A stretch of 45,117 nt of DNA from Elysia marginata (taxonomy: Eukaryota; Mollusca; Gastropoda; Plakobranchidae). The DNA lies in contig BMAT01010352.1 of assembly GCA_019649035.1 (NCBI GenBank), positions 222,221 to 267,337 on the forward strand, written 5' to 3'. Below, one piece after another: positions 35,801-44,049 of this stretch. Both the position numbers and the translations under genes were made by a program. Positions within the stretch are counted from its first letter, which is position 1. Each line of letters starts with the position of its first letter. The notes under the pieces were generated by a model, which was not told the DNA's origin, did no database searches, and saw only the letters and a list, made by a program, of their open reading frames with translations.

Positions 35801-38800
35801 AACGTTTGGCAACTATGGCCACCCAGTGCCTGAGCAACCCTTAGTAACCACGAGCAAACAAAAGTATACTGTTGGAGCAACACTGAAAATTATGAAAGGT
35901 TTGAGCAACCACGAGAAACCATTAACAACTCTTAAACCAAAAGCAACCATGTTGCGTAAGCAACTATTAGCAACCATGTACTGTCTGATCAACCATTAAC
36001 AACCGATAAACCAAAAGCAACCATGTTGCGTAAGCAACCATTAGCAACCATGTATTGTCTGATCAACCACTAACAACCGATAAACCAAAAGCAACCATGT
36101 TGCGTAAGCAACCATGTACTGTCTGATCAACCATGAACAACCAGGAACTGTCTGAGCAAACATGGTATTAATACACCGGTATCGGGGGACTACAGTTCTG
36201 ACTTGCAAACACTTTCAACACTCGCAACTAAGTAAACCCATATTTAATAATCAGAGTTGTAGTTTAAAGGGTCTGCAATGTAGAGATTCTGAACTTAGCC
36301 CTTATGGGTATCATTAACTACGTAGCATTTTTTTCATGCGGAACTTTGATGTGACTAAACGTAAAATGCATGTTTAAATGTCTTTCTCCATTAAAAAAAC
36401 CCGAGAAACAACGAGTTCGCACACTTAGCAAAATTAACACGAAGAAAGTGAACCAGACGAAAAGCACCCGCGCTGAGACAGAGCCCGATTTCTAACGGTA
36501 AAATTATCATAATATTGAAATGAAGTAAGAATACTGAAAAGCATGGAAGTTCAAACATTTTGTAGAATCAAAAACTTTGCCTCCTACACCATCCGTAGCA
36601 AAGTTCAGCTTTAGCGAGTCTGCGTTAAGTAATTATGATTAAGTCTACCACCTTCTCAAAACCGTTCAACCATTCAGATGTGGCAAACTGAGACACAAAT
36701 ATATATAAAGAAGCTTACTACCCAAATTCATTCAGTGTGATGGTTGATACTCACTATATTTTTTCTTCTCAGATGCAGGATGAAATTTGGCTCTTGGACT
36801 TACGATGGGAGTCAAGTGGATCTGGTGCATGTTTGTGCGAAATCGCCTGAACCTAACATAGAAATCAAGAACGGTATAGATCTCCGTGACTTCTACCCTA
36901 GCGTGGAGTGGGACATCCTCAAGGTGGACGCTGTGAAATACATACGCCAGTACCCATGCTGCACCGAGAGATACCCGGACATCACATTTTCCATCACCAT
37001 GCGGCGCAAAACTCTCTTCCATACAGTGAACCTCATCATCCCTTGCGTGGCCATCTCGTGCTTAACAGTTCTCGTGTTCTACCTGCCGTCAGACTCGGGC
37101 GAGAAGATCACGCTGTGTATCTCCATTTTGCTGTCTCTCACTGTGTTCTTTTTGCTGTTGGCCGAGATCATTCCGCCCACATCTATTGTCGTGCCGCTTA
37201 TTGGCAAGTACCTTCTCTTTACCATGATTTTAGTGACGCTGTCCATTATAGTGACTGTCATTGTGCTCAACGTGCACTTTCGCTCTCCGGCCACGCACAG
37301 CATGTCGCCCTGGGTGCGCCGCGTCTTTCTCAGCATCTTGCCGCGTTTACTGCTCATGCGGCGTCCACACCAGGAGGGCGATGATGGAGCCAGCTCGTTC
37401 AACTCCGGCACGGCCCCCAGGCGGGTTGTGGTGAGGACGTGTAATGGTTTGGAACTCCGAAACCAACCTGTTGACTCGCTTGCCACTTCTCGGGCGCCGC
37501 AAGTTGGCTACAGCTATCAGGACGAGCGTTCCCCTAGGCTGCGGCGTCCTAACAACCTAGAGGGCCTTTTGTCCCTGGACTTTAATAAGGATGAAAGAGG
37601 AGGCGAGCGTGGAATGCGCAGGACAAGACAGTATTCCAAAGAGATAATGGACGCCATAGAGTCCGTCACATTTATAGCAGAACATTTAAAGAACGAGGAT
37701 CGTGACTCTTCTGTAAGTATATGCATTTACAGGTTTTTAAAGTTTTGTTGGCAACCACAGAACCATGCACCCCAATTTTGTTTTTCTGTTGTGTTCAAAA
37801 GAAAGTGTACTATCCAACAAAAAGAGAAAGAGTAAAATACCGATGCAATATTACTTTGTTAATGCGATAGTTGTGAAAGAGTCATAAAAACACGTAACCT
37901 GTATTGAACAGGTATCTTGTATCTAGTAACCTGTATCTAGTCCGTTATTTCTGTTAGTAGTCATCTTGAATGTTGCCATTAACATAAACTTTTACACGGT
38001 AATGAATGAATTGTATCGCATATATAAAAATTGTCGTTGTGTTGCTAGAGATCAATACATTAATTTTGGTGCGTAGTTTTGAACAAAAGAATGACAAGAG
38101 TTTTATATAAGCGGTTTGGATTTATATTGGGTTGGTAAAGCTTACTCATTTTCCTTGTATATCTGATTTCATAGAAGTTCAACTCGAATAATGTTGGTGG
38201 TTCAGCGATATTTCGTTTTTCTTCTAAACCATCTTTGTAGTGAAAGCGAAATACCAGAACGTGCCTTAAGTCATATTTTTGTATTTTGAGTGCGGTTGGG
38301 TCGCCCCTTTATCATGAAATGCTTTCGAAGCGTAAAAGTTTGAATGAGAAAGACACGTAAAACCAACAAATTTCCCTGGCTTTGATTTTAGTGTTTGGAA
38401 CATGTTTATCTAATTTGCCTTACTTTTGTTGTTTTGTTTTTTTTTACTAGTTTTTAGTCTTGTGTCTGCGAATTTGGTTTGTATGTAAGATGAACTGCAT
38501 AGAAATCTGAATAATGGCTTGGATAATTACACACGAAGAGAAAGAGATTAAAGAAAATGCAAGATGGGATTCGATATTCAAAGAGGCATTACCACTTTTG
38601 ACGTTAATCGGCCTTATTATCAAAGGGCCCTGAAATTGGGTATGACGCCAACAGCATTCCATTAACTGTGAAAATTGAGCAATGTACTTTCCATAGACAT
38701 AAAAATGTGTTTAGGAAAGATAAAGGGGTAATTGTTCAGTTTTCATAACATAATAATGTTTATATAAGTTTGAGAAAAAATCGTTAACAAACTTAGTATG

Positions 38801-39126
38801 TGATTATGCTTTTTTTTCTTTTAATCCACATAAATTTTATTTTCAAATCCAAGCATTAAATCGACCGCGCAACTCTTAAAATAAATTTTTAAAGTATTTT
38901 CAAGTGGTAAAATCACAAATTTATACACGTTTTTTTTTACATTTCAGCTTTAAATGTTATCAGCCAAATCTTTTATTTGTAGCTGTGCTGCTTTACGCTT
39001 GTAAGTTGAGGCTACTTAGGACGCCTCTTCCCTTTGCACTGTAACTAGTAGTTTCTTGCAGTAACAAGTTATACGCAGGAGATGCAATTTTAACGGGATA
39101 GGCCACTTTTTATGATAACGATGGCA

Positions 39127-39173
<47 letters not shown>

Positions 39174-42100
39174 ATTGATGATGATGATGATTATGATGAT
39201 CAGCAGGAGGACGATGATGATGATGGTGAGGAGGAGGAGGATGATAATGATGATCAGATGAAAAGATGTTGGTTATCATACCATTACTGCAAACATGAAT
39301 GAAGATGATAGTGGTAACGACGATAAAGATGAAACAATGATTGCAATGATAATTCAATAGAATTTGTTTACACATTAGACAATAAGACTAATCTAGCTGT
39401 CCTTTAAGCCGAAAAGACTACCCCATATTAAAAATGTATCAAAGTACTACACTTATTAAATAAACGCAGTTCTTTTTTCTTAAAGAGACTTCATTTGTAG
39501 TTGTGTATGTTCACAAACATTCTTACAGCTGCCCACACTTTGGAGAAAGAAGTATCCGGTACAGTACTTAGGGTTTTTACATTCCCCACTTTACATTGAC
39601 TTCGGCAGAGGGTTTTGCGCTTTTCTTTTGATGACATTTTTGTTCATTTAAGGTGTTTTATGATACGATATATTTTTTTCATCTCGAATTTAGTCATTCT
39701 AGAAAGAAGTTAAACTCGAAAAACTGAGAGAGAGAGAGGGGGAGAGAATAAAATAACATTATAAACGATATAAGAAGCAGTGTTAAACTAAATAATATTT
39801 TAAAAGGTCACGCCGCCATAGCAACATCAAAAGTAGTCGCAGCAGCAACGGTAATGTAGCACTGCTATTGTTGATGGGGTAGTTGATGGGGTAGTACATC
39901 AACGTACCAGGAGCAGTGACACAAGTATTCTATTTGCAATGGCCAATGAAAGATAAAGCAATTAGGTAAAAGACGCAAAGAAAAAAATTCGGCCGTCGCA
40001 AAAATGTAATTTGTTGAAGATAGCCGTTAGGATAACCTTATGTCATCTTGCTCTGTCTTTACATCATCCCTTTTGGTTTAAAACTTTTAAAATTTAAATT
40101 TTTTTCTTGTTTCATTTTTGTTTTTGTTTTGTTTTGTTTTGAGTCATACCATTTTTTGTTTGTTTTGGATTGTCCCCTACTATTTGATTTTTTTTATTAG
40201 TTATTGAAAGAATGAATGTATATACTATGCAGTAAACAGAAGTAGGCTTTAGGTGTGAATGGCTAAAATATCTCTGATTTTGTCATGATTTGAACATTTT
40301 ACTCAGTTATAAAAGCCTGTAGAAGCTTGCTTTGGCACCTACCGCCTTGCCCCTGGGAGAAACATAGCTTATACCATGTCGCCACTACACTTCTACTTTT
40401 GAGAAGTTTCATGGAGAAGGGCATTTCCCTAAGTGATTTGCAAACATGATTTTCCCCTGTTCGTTTTCAAGTTTTTCCTTATCCTCCTTCAACCTTCAAT
40501 CACTACTTTTTATGCAGTAGTAATTCAAATGTGTAGCATTCCAATTTATATCAGGCATACCTTTGACATCGTTTGACGTTTGTGTGTGTGTTTTCTATGC
40601 CTAAGTATACGTACATTTCAGGATTCAGTGGTTGCCTTTGGTGCGATCTAGGTTTTCCCACTTCTATCCACTCCTACTTAAATATCCTAAACCTATCAAG
40701 AAAACTTTTTTTTTGCTGTGTAGGTCTCCCACTATTTATGCTATTTCCTGTGTTTATCAATATAAATACGCTTCAGTGGTTGAAAGGTGAACTGACGCGT
40801 GAGTCAAAATGCTTTCAAATGTATGTGTCTTATTACTTTGTAGATTGAGTATGTATATTTCCTTCATATGGATAAAAAAGAGAAAGCTGACTCTACCTTG
40901 AACGGCGAAATGCAACATTGCTGTCTAGAGTTTGCTATCGATCTATCTTCAAATATATGTATACAATATTCAGAAAAGGGGAGATGATCAAGGTCTGAGA
41001 GTGAGATCTAACCAAACAAAGAAACATTTGACGACAAAAGAAAACAAAACATTAGCCCGTTGAGATGGAATCAAATCCCACACCTCTCCAGCGTGAATCT
41101 CTGTGACATTTCATTAAAGGTTTTGGGAAACTTATTTTCTTTTGCTATAAACATAATTTGAAACAATCAGGTTTTGGGAGTTTTTTTTTTTACTTTTTTT
41201 TTAAATTTAACTGCGCAAAATAATTTAATGACATGCCATCCAAAAAAACAAAATAATTTTGCTTCTAATCTTTGCCTTGATGCCTGTTTTCTTGTCTCTG
41301 AAACGGAAATAAGGGTTTTAGAGGGGAGAGGGGGAAGGGGAACCAATCAATCAACAGCTTACTGTGGACGTAGCCCCTGCCAGGAAATGACGGACAATCG
41401 ATGACCCTATCTGATCTTGCATCTCCCAGTTCATCATTCTCGATGTCTGCAATATTTCCCTGCGATCCCCCCACTACAGAAATATAAGATTTATGCTAAC
41501 ACACTTTCCTGATCAAAGACGATAGAAAATATCAGCTTAGGAAACTCTGACCCTTTCTTTTTTTGCATTGACTAAAATACCCAAATGCTTAAAGAAAACT
41601 ATACAATTTTGTGAGAGTTTCATTTAATTTCTGAATTGGCCGATATTTCGTTTCTTTTGAGCCTTTTTCGCTTCATATAATGCTGGAATTATATCATTAG
41701 TGAGTAAGCAGATGTACAGATCGCCCAAGCCTGCTTTAATTCAGGTTCAAAAAGACACAAATCAGTTATAAATTGAGCGTTTGGGAGGGGTTGCTTTAAG
41801 TAAAGGCAAAATAATATTTTTTTAATACCATATAAATTTTGCCTTTTGAAAAATTTATTAAAAATAAAACAAGTGCCAAGTATAAAGTTTTATATACTAG
41901 ATGCTTCGCGTTGACACTTGAATGATAATCATTGGAGTATTTGACTTGGTAATTTGGATAAAAGACAATGGGCTGTAACGGAAACGTTTGAATATCAAAA
42001 CATTCATATTTTTTAACTTACTGTTAAAAAAAAACATTCCTTTTTTTCTATTCTTCTACTGCAATTTTATTAAACATGCCCCTAATTGACCTCAAATGAC

Positions 42101-44049
42101 ATTCACAATGAAATGTCTAAAATCAATTTAAGTACAAGCGCACTGTAGCGGGTGGTCTATATGAAAAAGGAGGGAAACTCTTTATCGCTTAAACTTTTTA
42201 CTTTCAGTTACAGGCAGCTAGTCGGTGTTCTATAATAGACATGAACTATATATCTTTTTTTTTTCATGTCAATTTCTTTCCTCTACTTGTATGCGTTCAT
42301 CACTCTTTGGTAAGACTTCAGCATAAAGGCTTGTAAAAAGCACTTTGATTGAATCAGTTTTTCATGCAGACATGATTTTCCACTTTTGGGATGATGATTA
42401 TAAAAATTAGCTTTTCGTATAGCTTTTAATAATTTTTTTCCTTTTTTTTCCTTTTTTTTTCTTTTTTTCTATTTAAGTTTCAATATTTAGAAATGTTGGT
42501 TTAATTTTGGGTTACCGTCTATTCCGGAGCCAGAATAAAATAAAATGTTAAATGTATCTATAAATTGTATAGTTTATGACAATAGCCACAACATTGGGGA
42601 TTATTTTTTGCCTTAATTTTTATTATACTTTTAAGGTGCAATGTAAAGTATTGGTGAAATGCATCAATGGGGTTAATTTTAGATGTGTTTATGAGTTTTT
42701 TTTTACCGGTAATCAAAGGAAACCTTTTGAAAACACAGAACCACTCGATAAGGCACACAATGTAACTTTCTGTTATCACTCAAACTATTCTAGGCTAGAT
42801 CATACATAACATTTTGATTTTTAATTCATATCGGTAGCTTAACAATGCCCAAATATACAACTTAACGCTTTTTTGTTCGTTCACCTTAGACAAACTTGTA
42901 TCTTCTCTTTCCCCAAAATTCAATTCAGAGGGTTCTTGATATGAGAAACGTCTTATATGTTCCCCTGTTTAAGAAATCAGCTATCAAAATGATAATACAT
43001 TTTAGACTATTGACATAATAGTTTTATATAAACATAATTATGTAGTATGTTTTTATCAAGAGTTTCAGATACAAAAAAAATTACATTTTATCAATCTTGA
43101 CCTCGACTGAGGGTATTATTAGACGTGTTTTTACGTTTTGTGTAAAAAAATGTCCAAAACAAGTAAAAAGATTCTATCGAACTTTGAATGTGCCTCTGCT
43201 GTAGATATTTACATGAGGTAACAGTTGAAAGTAAATTTGGATTTTACAAAGTTTAAGTTAATTTTTTGCATCATAGAAAGAAAATTCTAAGTTCACGTTG
43301 TTGGAATGAACCATGGACTGGCTTCGATAAAACGGTACAAAAATGTGTCAAGTAACTATAAAGGAGCGAAATGGATCAGAATTTTTTACGAAGGGCAATT
43401 GTAAGGAAAACTTTTTTACACAGTAAAGAACTGTATAATCGAGTTAGAAGAACATACGAATCTGACTTCAACTTTAGAGGTGAACCAGCGTATGAAAGCA
43501 TTAATGATTTAAATAGTCTTACAAGATTGCCTTGCAGAAAATTATCATTCTTCTTGTTGAAACAGAATCTGTTATCGAAACTGTAAAATCTTATCATATT
43601 TACATTCCTGAACCTTATTCCCCATTCACTCTAATTAACTACGTTTTTTCTATCTTTTACGCCCCCATCCCGAACTCTTTTGGATGGTAGCTCAACTTTT
43701 TATTTATTTATTTACCTATTTTCACCGGGCCAATGTATTGAATCTATGTTATTTATAACATGTACGTATATAATACATGTACTAGTATATCTAACACAAA
43801 TATCACCCTCTTGAATTAATGAAGTTTTTCTTATCCATCCACCCCACTCCCATCATGGAAAAGATCATGGAGGACTGGAAGTATGTGGCGATGGTGCTTG
43901 ACCGCCTGTTCTTGTGGATTTTCACTACGGCCTGTGTGGTCGGAACGTTCGGTATCATCTTACAGGCGCCAACGCTCTACGATGCCAGGGAGTCGCTGAC
44001 GCCAGTTGACAAAGCTGACAGCTGCTACTCCAATTATTCCTCCAGATAA
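20822..44049 (+). CDS. Nicotinic acetylcholine receptor alpha-type subunit, 5'-incomplete (spliced)
   Basis: The gene is a subunit of a pentameric acetylcholine-gated cation channel of the plasma membrane. Joining 20822-20866, 26030-26139, 28379-28516, 36773-37712 and 43864-44049 gives 1,419 nt in one frame: 472 residues and a stop. Numbered on this partial peptide, loop D has W12, loop A WRPD at 43-46 with Y50, and the Cys-loop is C85 and C99 with 13 residues between. Loop B is W106-T-Y, and loop C is Y158, C160-C161 and Y165; the vicinal cysteines mark an agonist-binding alpha subunit. M1 is about 179-203, M2 208-230, M3 240-264, M4 422-443. M2 begins GEK and has T2', S6', L9', V13' and E20', as in cation channels. 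M2-M4 resemble heteromeric alpha subunits more than alpha7. The M3-M4 loop has about 150 residues. Signal peptide and N-terminal exons are missing. An opposite-strand gene lies inside the third intron. Confidence 0.96.
21581..21609. repeat. Poly(T) run
   Basis: About 29 uninterrupted T bases, preceded by T-rich sequence. It could be the A tail of a retroposed copy on the - strand, but no element body was recognised beside it. Confidence 0.8.
21935..22015 (-). repeat. tRNA-derived SINE head
   Basis: On the - strand the segment has an A-box-like TGAGTCGCCTTGCAG and a B-box-like GGGATCGAACCCG. The local palindrome GGGTTCGATCCCGGGG on the + strand is the TPsiC arm of this tRNA-like head. The anticodon arm is disordered, so it is not a functional tRNA. 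A second tRNA-like piece at about 22165-22235, with TGGCTCAGTTG on the - strand, is weaker still. Confidence 0.45.
23430..23483. repeat. 18-bp tandem repeat, three copies
   Basis: Three consecutive 18-base units of the form TACTTTCGGTTTTGGTTT. They give a short KTES repeat in a - strand open frame that is not a gene. Confidence 0.8.
23986..24931. other. Assembly gap (946 N)
   Basis: A run of N inside the first visible receptor intron. The 340- and 348-codon frames across it are artefacts. Confidence 1.
26030..26139 (+). CDS. nAChR exon, 110 nt (loop A)
   Basis: The exon encodes [16 protein letters not shown], then [11 protein letters not shown], then WRPDVVLYD, ending in AA before GTGAGT. 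The length of 110 nt and phase 2 ending match the fourth exon of vertebrate nAChR genes. The conserved WRPD and the loop A tyrosine are present. Confidence 0.96.
26140..28378 (+). other. nAChR intron (2.2 kb), nothing else seen
   Basis: GT...AG intron with a good TTTTCTTTG-type pyrimidine tract before the GGGCAG acceptor. AT-rich, with only short open frames. Confidence 0.85.
28379..28516 (+). CDS. nAChR exon, 138 nt (Cys-loop start)
   Basis: The first base completes the split Asn codon, followed by [19 protein letters not shown] and the stretch [11 protein letters not shown], then [11 protein letters not shown] and a split Arg codon (AG before GTAAAC). It carries the first Cys-loop cysteine and the FPFD core motif. 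The second Cys-loop cysteine is the first full codon of the next exon. Confidence 0.96.
28845..28965. repeat. CTGTCT-type microsatellite
   Basis: Mixed CTCTGT, CTGT and CT repeats; the leucine- and serine-rich 99-codon frame over it is an artefact. Confidence 0.9.
28970..30050. other. Intronic AT-rich DNA, no gene seen
   Basis: Between the microsatellite and the poly(A) signal of the nested gene there are only short, motif-free open frames. Confidence 0.5.
30057..30062 (-). terminator. Poly(A) signal of the nested EGF-repeat gene
   Basis: AATAAA on the - strand (TTTATT on +), about 150 bases downstream of the stop codon at 30212-30214. Its position supports the call that the second exon is the last one. 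Confidence 0.55.
30212..31900 (-). CDS. Nested gene exon 2: membrane segment and cytoplasmic tail
   Basis: The acceptor TATCCCCAG is followed directly by [20 protein letters not shown], the membrane span. The tail (562 residues in this exon) has acidic clusters such as DESESSEDE and [13 protein letters not shown], long Ser/Thr runs, and a basic C-terminal part. A GTAAGT donor-like site lies 12 codons before the stop (about 30255-30260), so an extra 3' exon cannot be excluded. No downstream coding was found, and the AATAAA at 30057-30062 favours ending here. Confidence 0.88.
   Translation of the reverse strand, partial: AVLMIGGIAFLGVLMWIGVAYLLLQQRKRILKDAAKGIDPRYSQWGMFPNMRSFRRAVRLYDQKWANQGGGDTETSDESESSEDENTNIENENKRKRMLDKARKKLWSWTNFKGEKLKPPNEVDLERVSKWLARHHGIQHPTKSESSRVALVDKIQSKNETTESSSISEDLKSDLEGDTKCTTQDTFAAGQNPETNETIGAGVSTEINTSQDQQENTITHTSTTRPASEGQTSVVRVVSSCERVCVGNVPIRADTIYLSPEPQPGGPKTMAGIKYLKETTRVKWMSNEAYGPRKDNRLGSTSSKEPISSTATSTSSSKPESTSSTSSSASSDSSTVTNTNTSWRTRDDSDSSTSDDTSDSSSSEEESDTSEGTSQSTKVTTRKDLSGMEEFSFPFKNRLTFAAVSDKKTGEDEDTTVEEEPEAPTFFQRLAGIFKRKPKNPEQNEPSPGLAVTGLSNSGAGGLPRPFSNKFLINRLETWNRNKGLEVRMNDGVMEVASSKNQRKIQGKAKELAGQSASIRSKRCEDSSYESTDLSDKTHHKTYSTSKRSSKSFHAQFNYSYK
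30212..33686 (-). CDS. MEGF/Draper-like multiple-EGF membrane receptor (two exons), nested gene
   Basis: Exons 32403-33686 and 30212-31900 join in phase 0 to give about 990 residues. Residues 1-20 ([20 protein letters not shown]) are a signal peptide. Residues 34-127 form a Cys-rich N-terminal region. About six EGF-like repeats follow (about 128-161, 165-192, 196-224, 228-270, 274-317, 321-362) with the C..C..CxxGYxGxxC pattern of Draper, MEGF10 and SREC receptors. N-X-S/T sites include N67, N125, N142, N209, N225, N318 and N333. A 66-residue stalk leads to a membrane segment at about 429-452, then a basic stop-transfer (QQRKR) and a 538-residue Ser/Thr- and acid-rich tail. Relatives act in engulfment or ligand scavenging, but I see no NPxY or ITAM-like tyrosine pair in the tail, so that role is only an inference. 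The start ATG has purine G at -3. Confidence 0.92.
31901..32402 (-). other. Nested gene intron (502 nt) with internal poly(A) signal
   Basis: GTAAGA donor at the end of exon 1 and CCCCAG acceptor before the membrane segment. Reading through the donor adds VRAF and a stop. An AATAAA on the - strand at 32136-32141 lies about 260 bases downstream of the donor, a layout able to produce a soluble ectodomain. Confidence 0.8.
32403..33686 (-). CDS. Nested gene exon 1: signal peptide and EGF repeats
   Basis: One uninterrupted exon of 428 codons encodes the whole ectodomain. The border falls exactly between the stalk (ending CSETIK) and the membrane span. The 248-codon frame within 32582-33328 is a shadow of this exon in another frame, made cysteine-poor by the frame change. 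Confidence 0.93.
33700..34560. other. Upstream region of the nested gene
   Basis: This should hold the promoter and 5' leader of the - strand gene. A CCCAG acceptor-like site lies about 15 bases before the ATG on the - strand, so an untranslated first exon is possible. No TATA box in a convincing place was seen. Confidence 0.35.
34575..34695 (-). repeat. SINE-like repeat, copy 1
   Basis: On the - strand this carries an A-box-like TAAGTGGCAAGACGG and a good B-box GGTTCGAATC. The + strand segment GAGAAACATAGCTTATAC and the following ATGTCGCCAC recur at 40360-40389, where they lie in the same orientation. The two are copies of one tRNA-derived family; no intact tRNA fold is present. Confidence 0.6.
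35785..36165. repeat. 74-bp GCAACCA-rich tandem repeat
   Basis: Two full 74-base units start at 35942 and 36016, followed by a third, internally shortened copy from 36090. The upstream 150 bases are a more diverged version rich in GCAACCA and AACCAC. Each unit contains the inverted repeat GCAAC-CAT-GTTGC. It lies 0.6 kb before the pore exon of the receptor. Confidence 0.9.
36773..37712 (+). CDS. nAChR exon, 940 nt (loop B to M3-M4 loop)
   Basis: The first base completes the split Arg codon; 313 codons follow, ending DRDSS before GTAAGT. The exon holds loop B (GSWTYDG), loop C ([11 protein letters not shown]), M1, the GEK-initiated M2, M3 and nearly all of the cytoplasmic loop including its C-terminal helix ([16 protein letters not shown]). 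In vertebrate relatives this region is commonly divided by introns; here it is one exon. An extra extracellular cysteine is seen in [10 protein letters not shown]. Read-through of the donor would add about 40 residues and stop at 37833-37835, losing M4. Confidence 0.96.
39118..39250. repeat. (GAT)n microsatellite
   Basis: More than 100 bases of ATG/GAT repeats, degrading into GAGGAG units; the - strand polyhistidine frame is an artefact. Confidence 0.95.
40290..40410 (-). repeat. SINE-like repeat, copy 2
   Basis: Shares GAGAAACATAGCTTATAC and ATGTCGCCAC with copy 1 at 34575-34695, along with similar flanks (CTTGCC before, CTTC after). It is more diverged in the B-box (ATGATTTGAAC). Confidence 0.55.
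41045..41105 (-). repeat. Possible degenerate tRNA-like SINE head
   Basis: On the - strand GGGATTTGATTCC resembles a B-box; little else of a tRNA is recognisable. Confidence 0.25.
41313..41340 (+). other. G-quadruplex-type motif
   Basis: Four G3+ tracts (GGG, GGGG, GGGGG, GGGG) with loops of 7, 3 and 2 bases fit the usual quadruplex pattern. It lies on the coding strand of the receptor's last intron. Confidence 0.4.
43864..44049 (+). CDS. nAChR last exon (M4 and C-terminus)
   Basis: It begins [20 protein letters not shown] and continues [16 protein letters not shown], the hallmark M4 region of nAChR subunits, followed by a short extracellular C-terminus with an N-Y-S glycosylation site (CYSNYSSR) and TAA. 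Phase 0 matches the preceding exon. The start at 43864 uses the AAAAG acceptor; the ATG at 43819 is intronic. Confidence 0.95.
   Translation: MMEDWKYVAMVLDRLFLWIFTTACVVGTFGIILQAPTLYDARESLTPVDKADSCYSNYSSR

Larger units (their letters stand above)
28517..36772 (+). other. nAChR intron (8.26 kb) hosting a nested gene
   Basis: The intron has a GTAAAC donor and a TTTTTTCTTCTCAG acceptor. It contains a CTGT-rich microsatellite, the complete two-exon EGF-repeat gene on the - strand, a SINE-like copy and a 74-bp tandem repeat near its 3' end. Confidence 0.9.
37713..43863 (+). other. nAChR last intron (6.15 kb)
   Basis: GTAAGT donor; the acceptor GGAAAAG has a C-rich tract (CCATCCACCCCACTCCC) about 15-30 bases upstream. 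It contains the GAT microsatellite, SINE-like copy 2 and a G-run cluster. A 71-codon frame at 43371-43586 shows no recognisable motif. Confidence 0.85.

Noticed and set aside
37079-37486. 135-codon - strand frame
   Set aside because: Complement of the receptor's M2-M3 and loop coding sequence.
36744-37835. A single 363-codon frame over the fourth visible receptor exon
   Set aside because: The first codons precede the CTTCTCAG acceptor and the last 40 codons follow a GTAAGT donor; the true exon is 36773-37712.
39016-39375. 119-codon polyhistidine frame on the - strand
   Set aside because: Produced by the GAT microsatellite.
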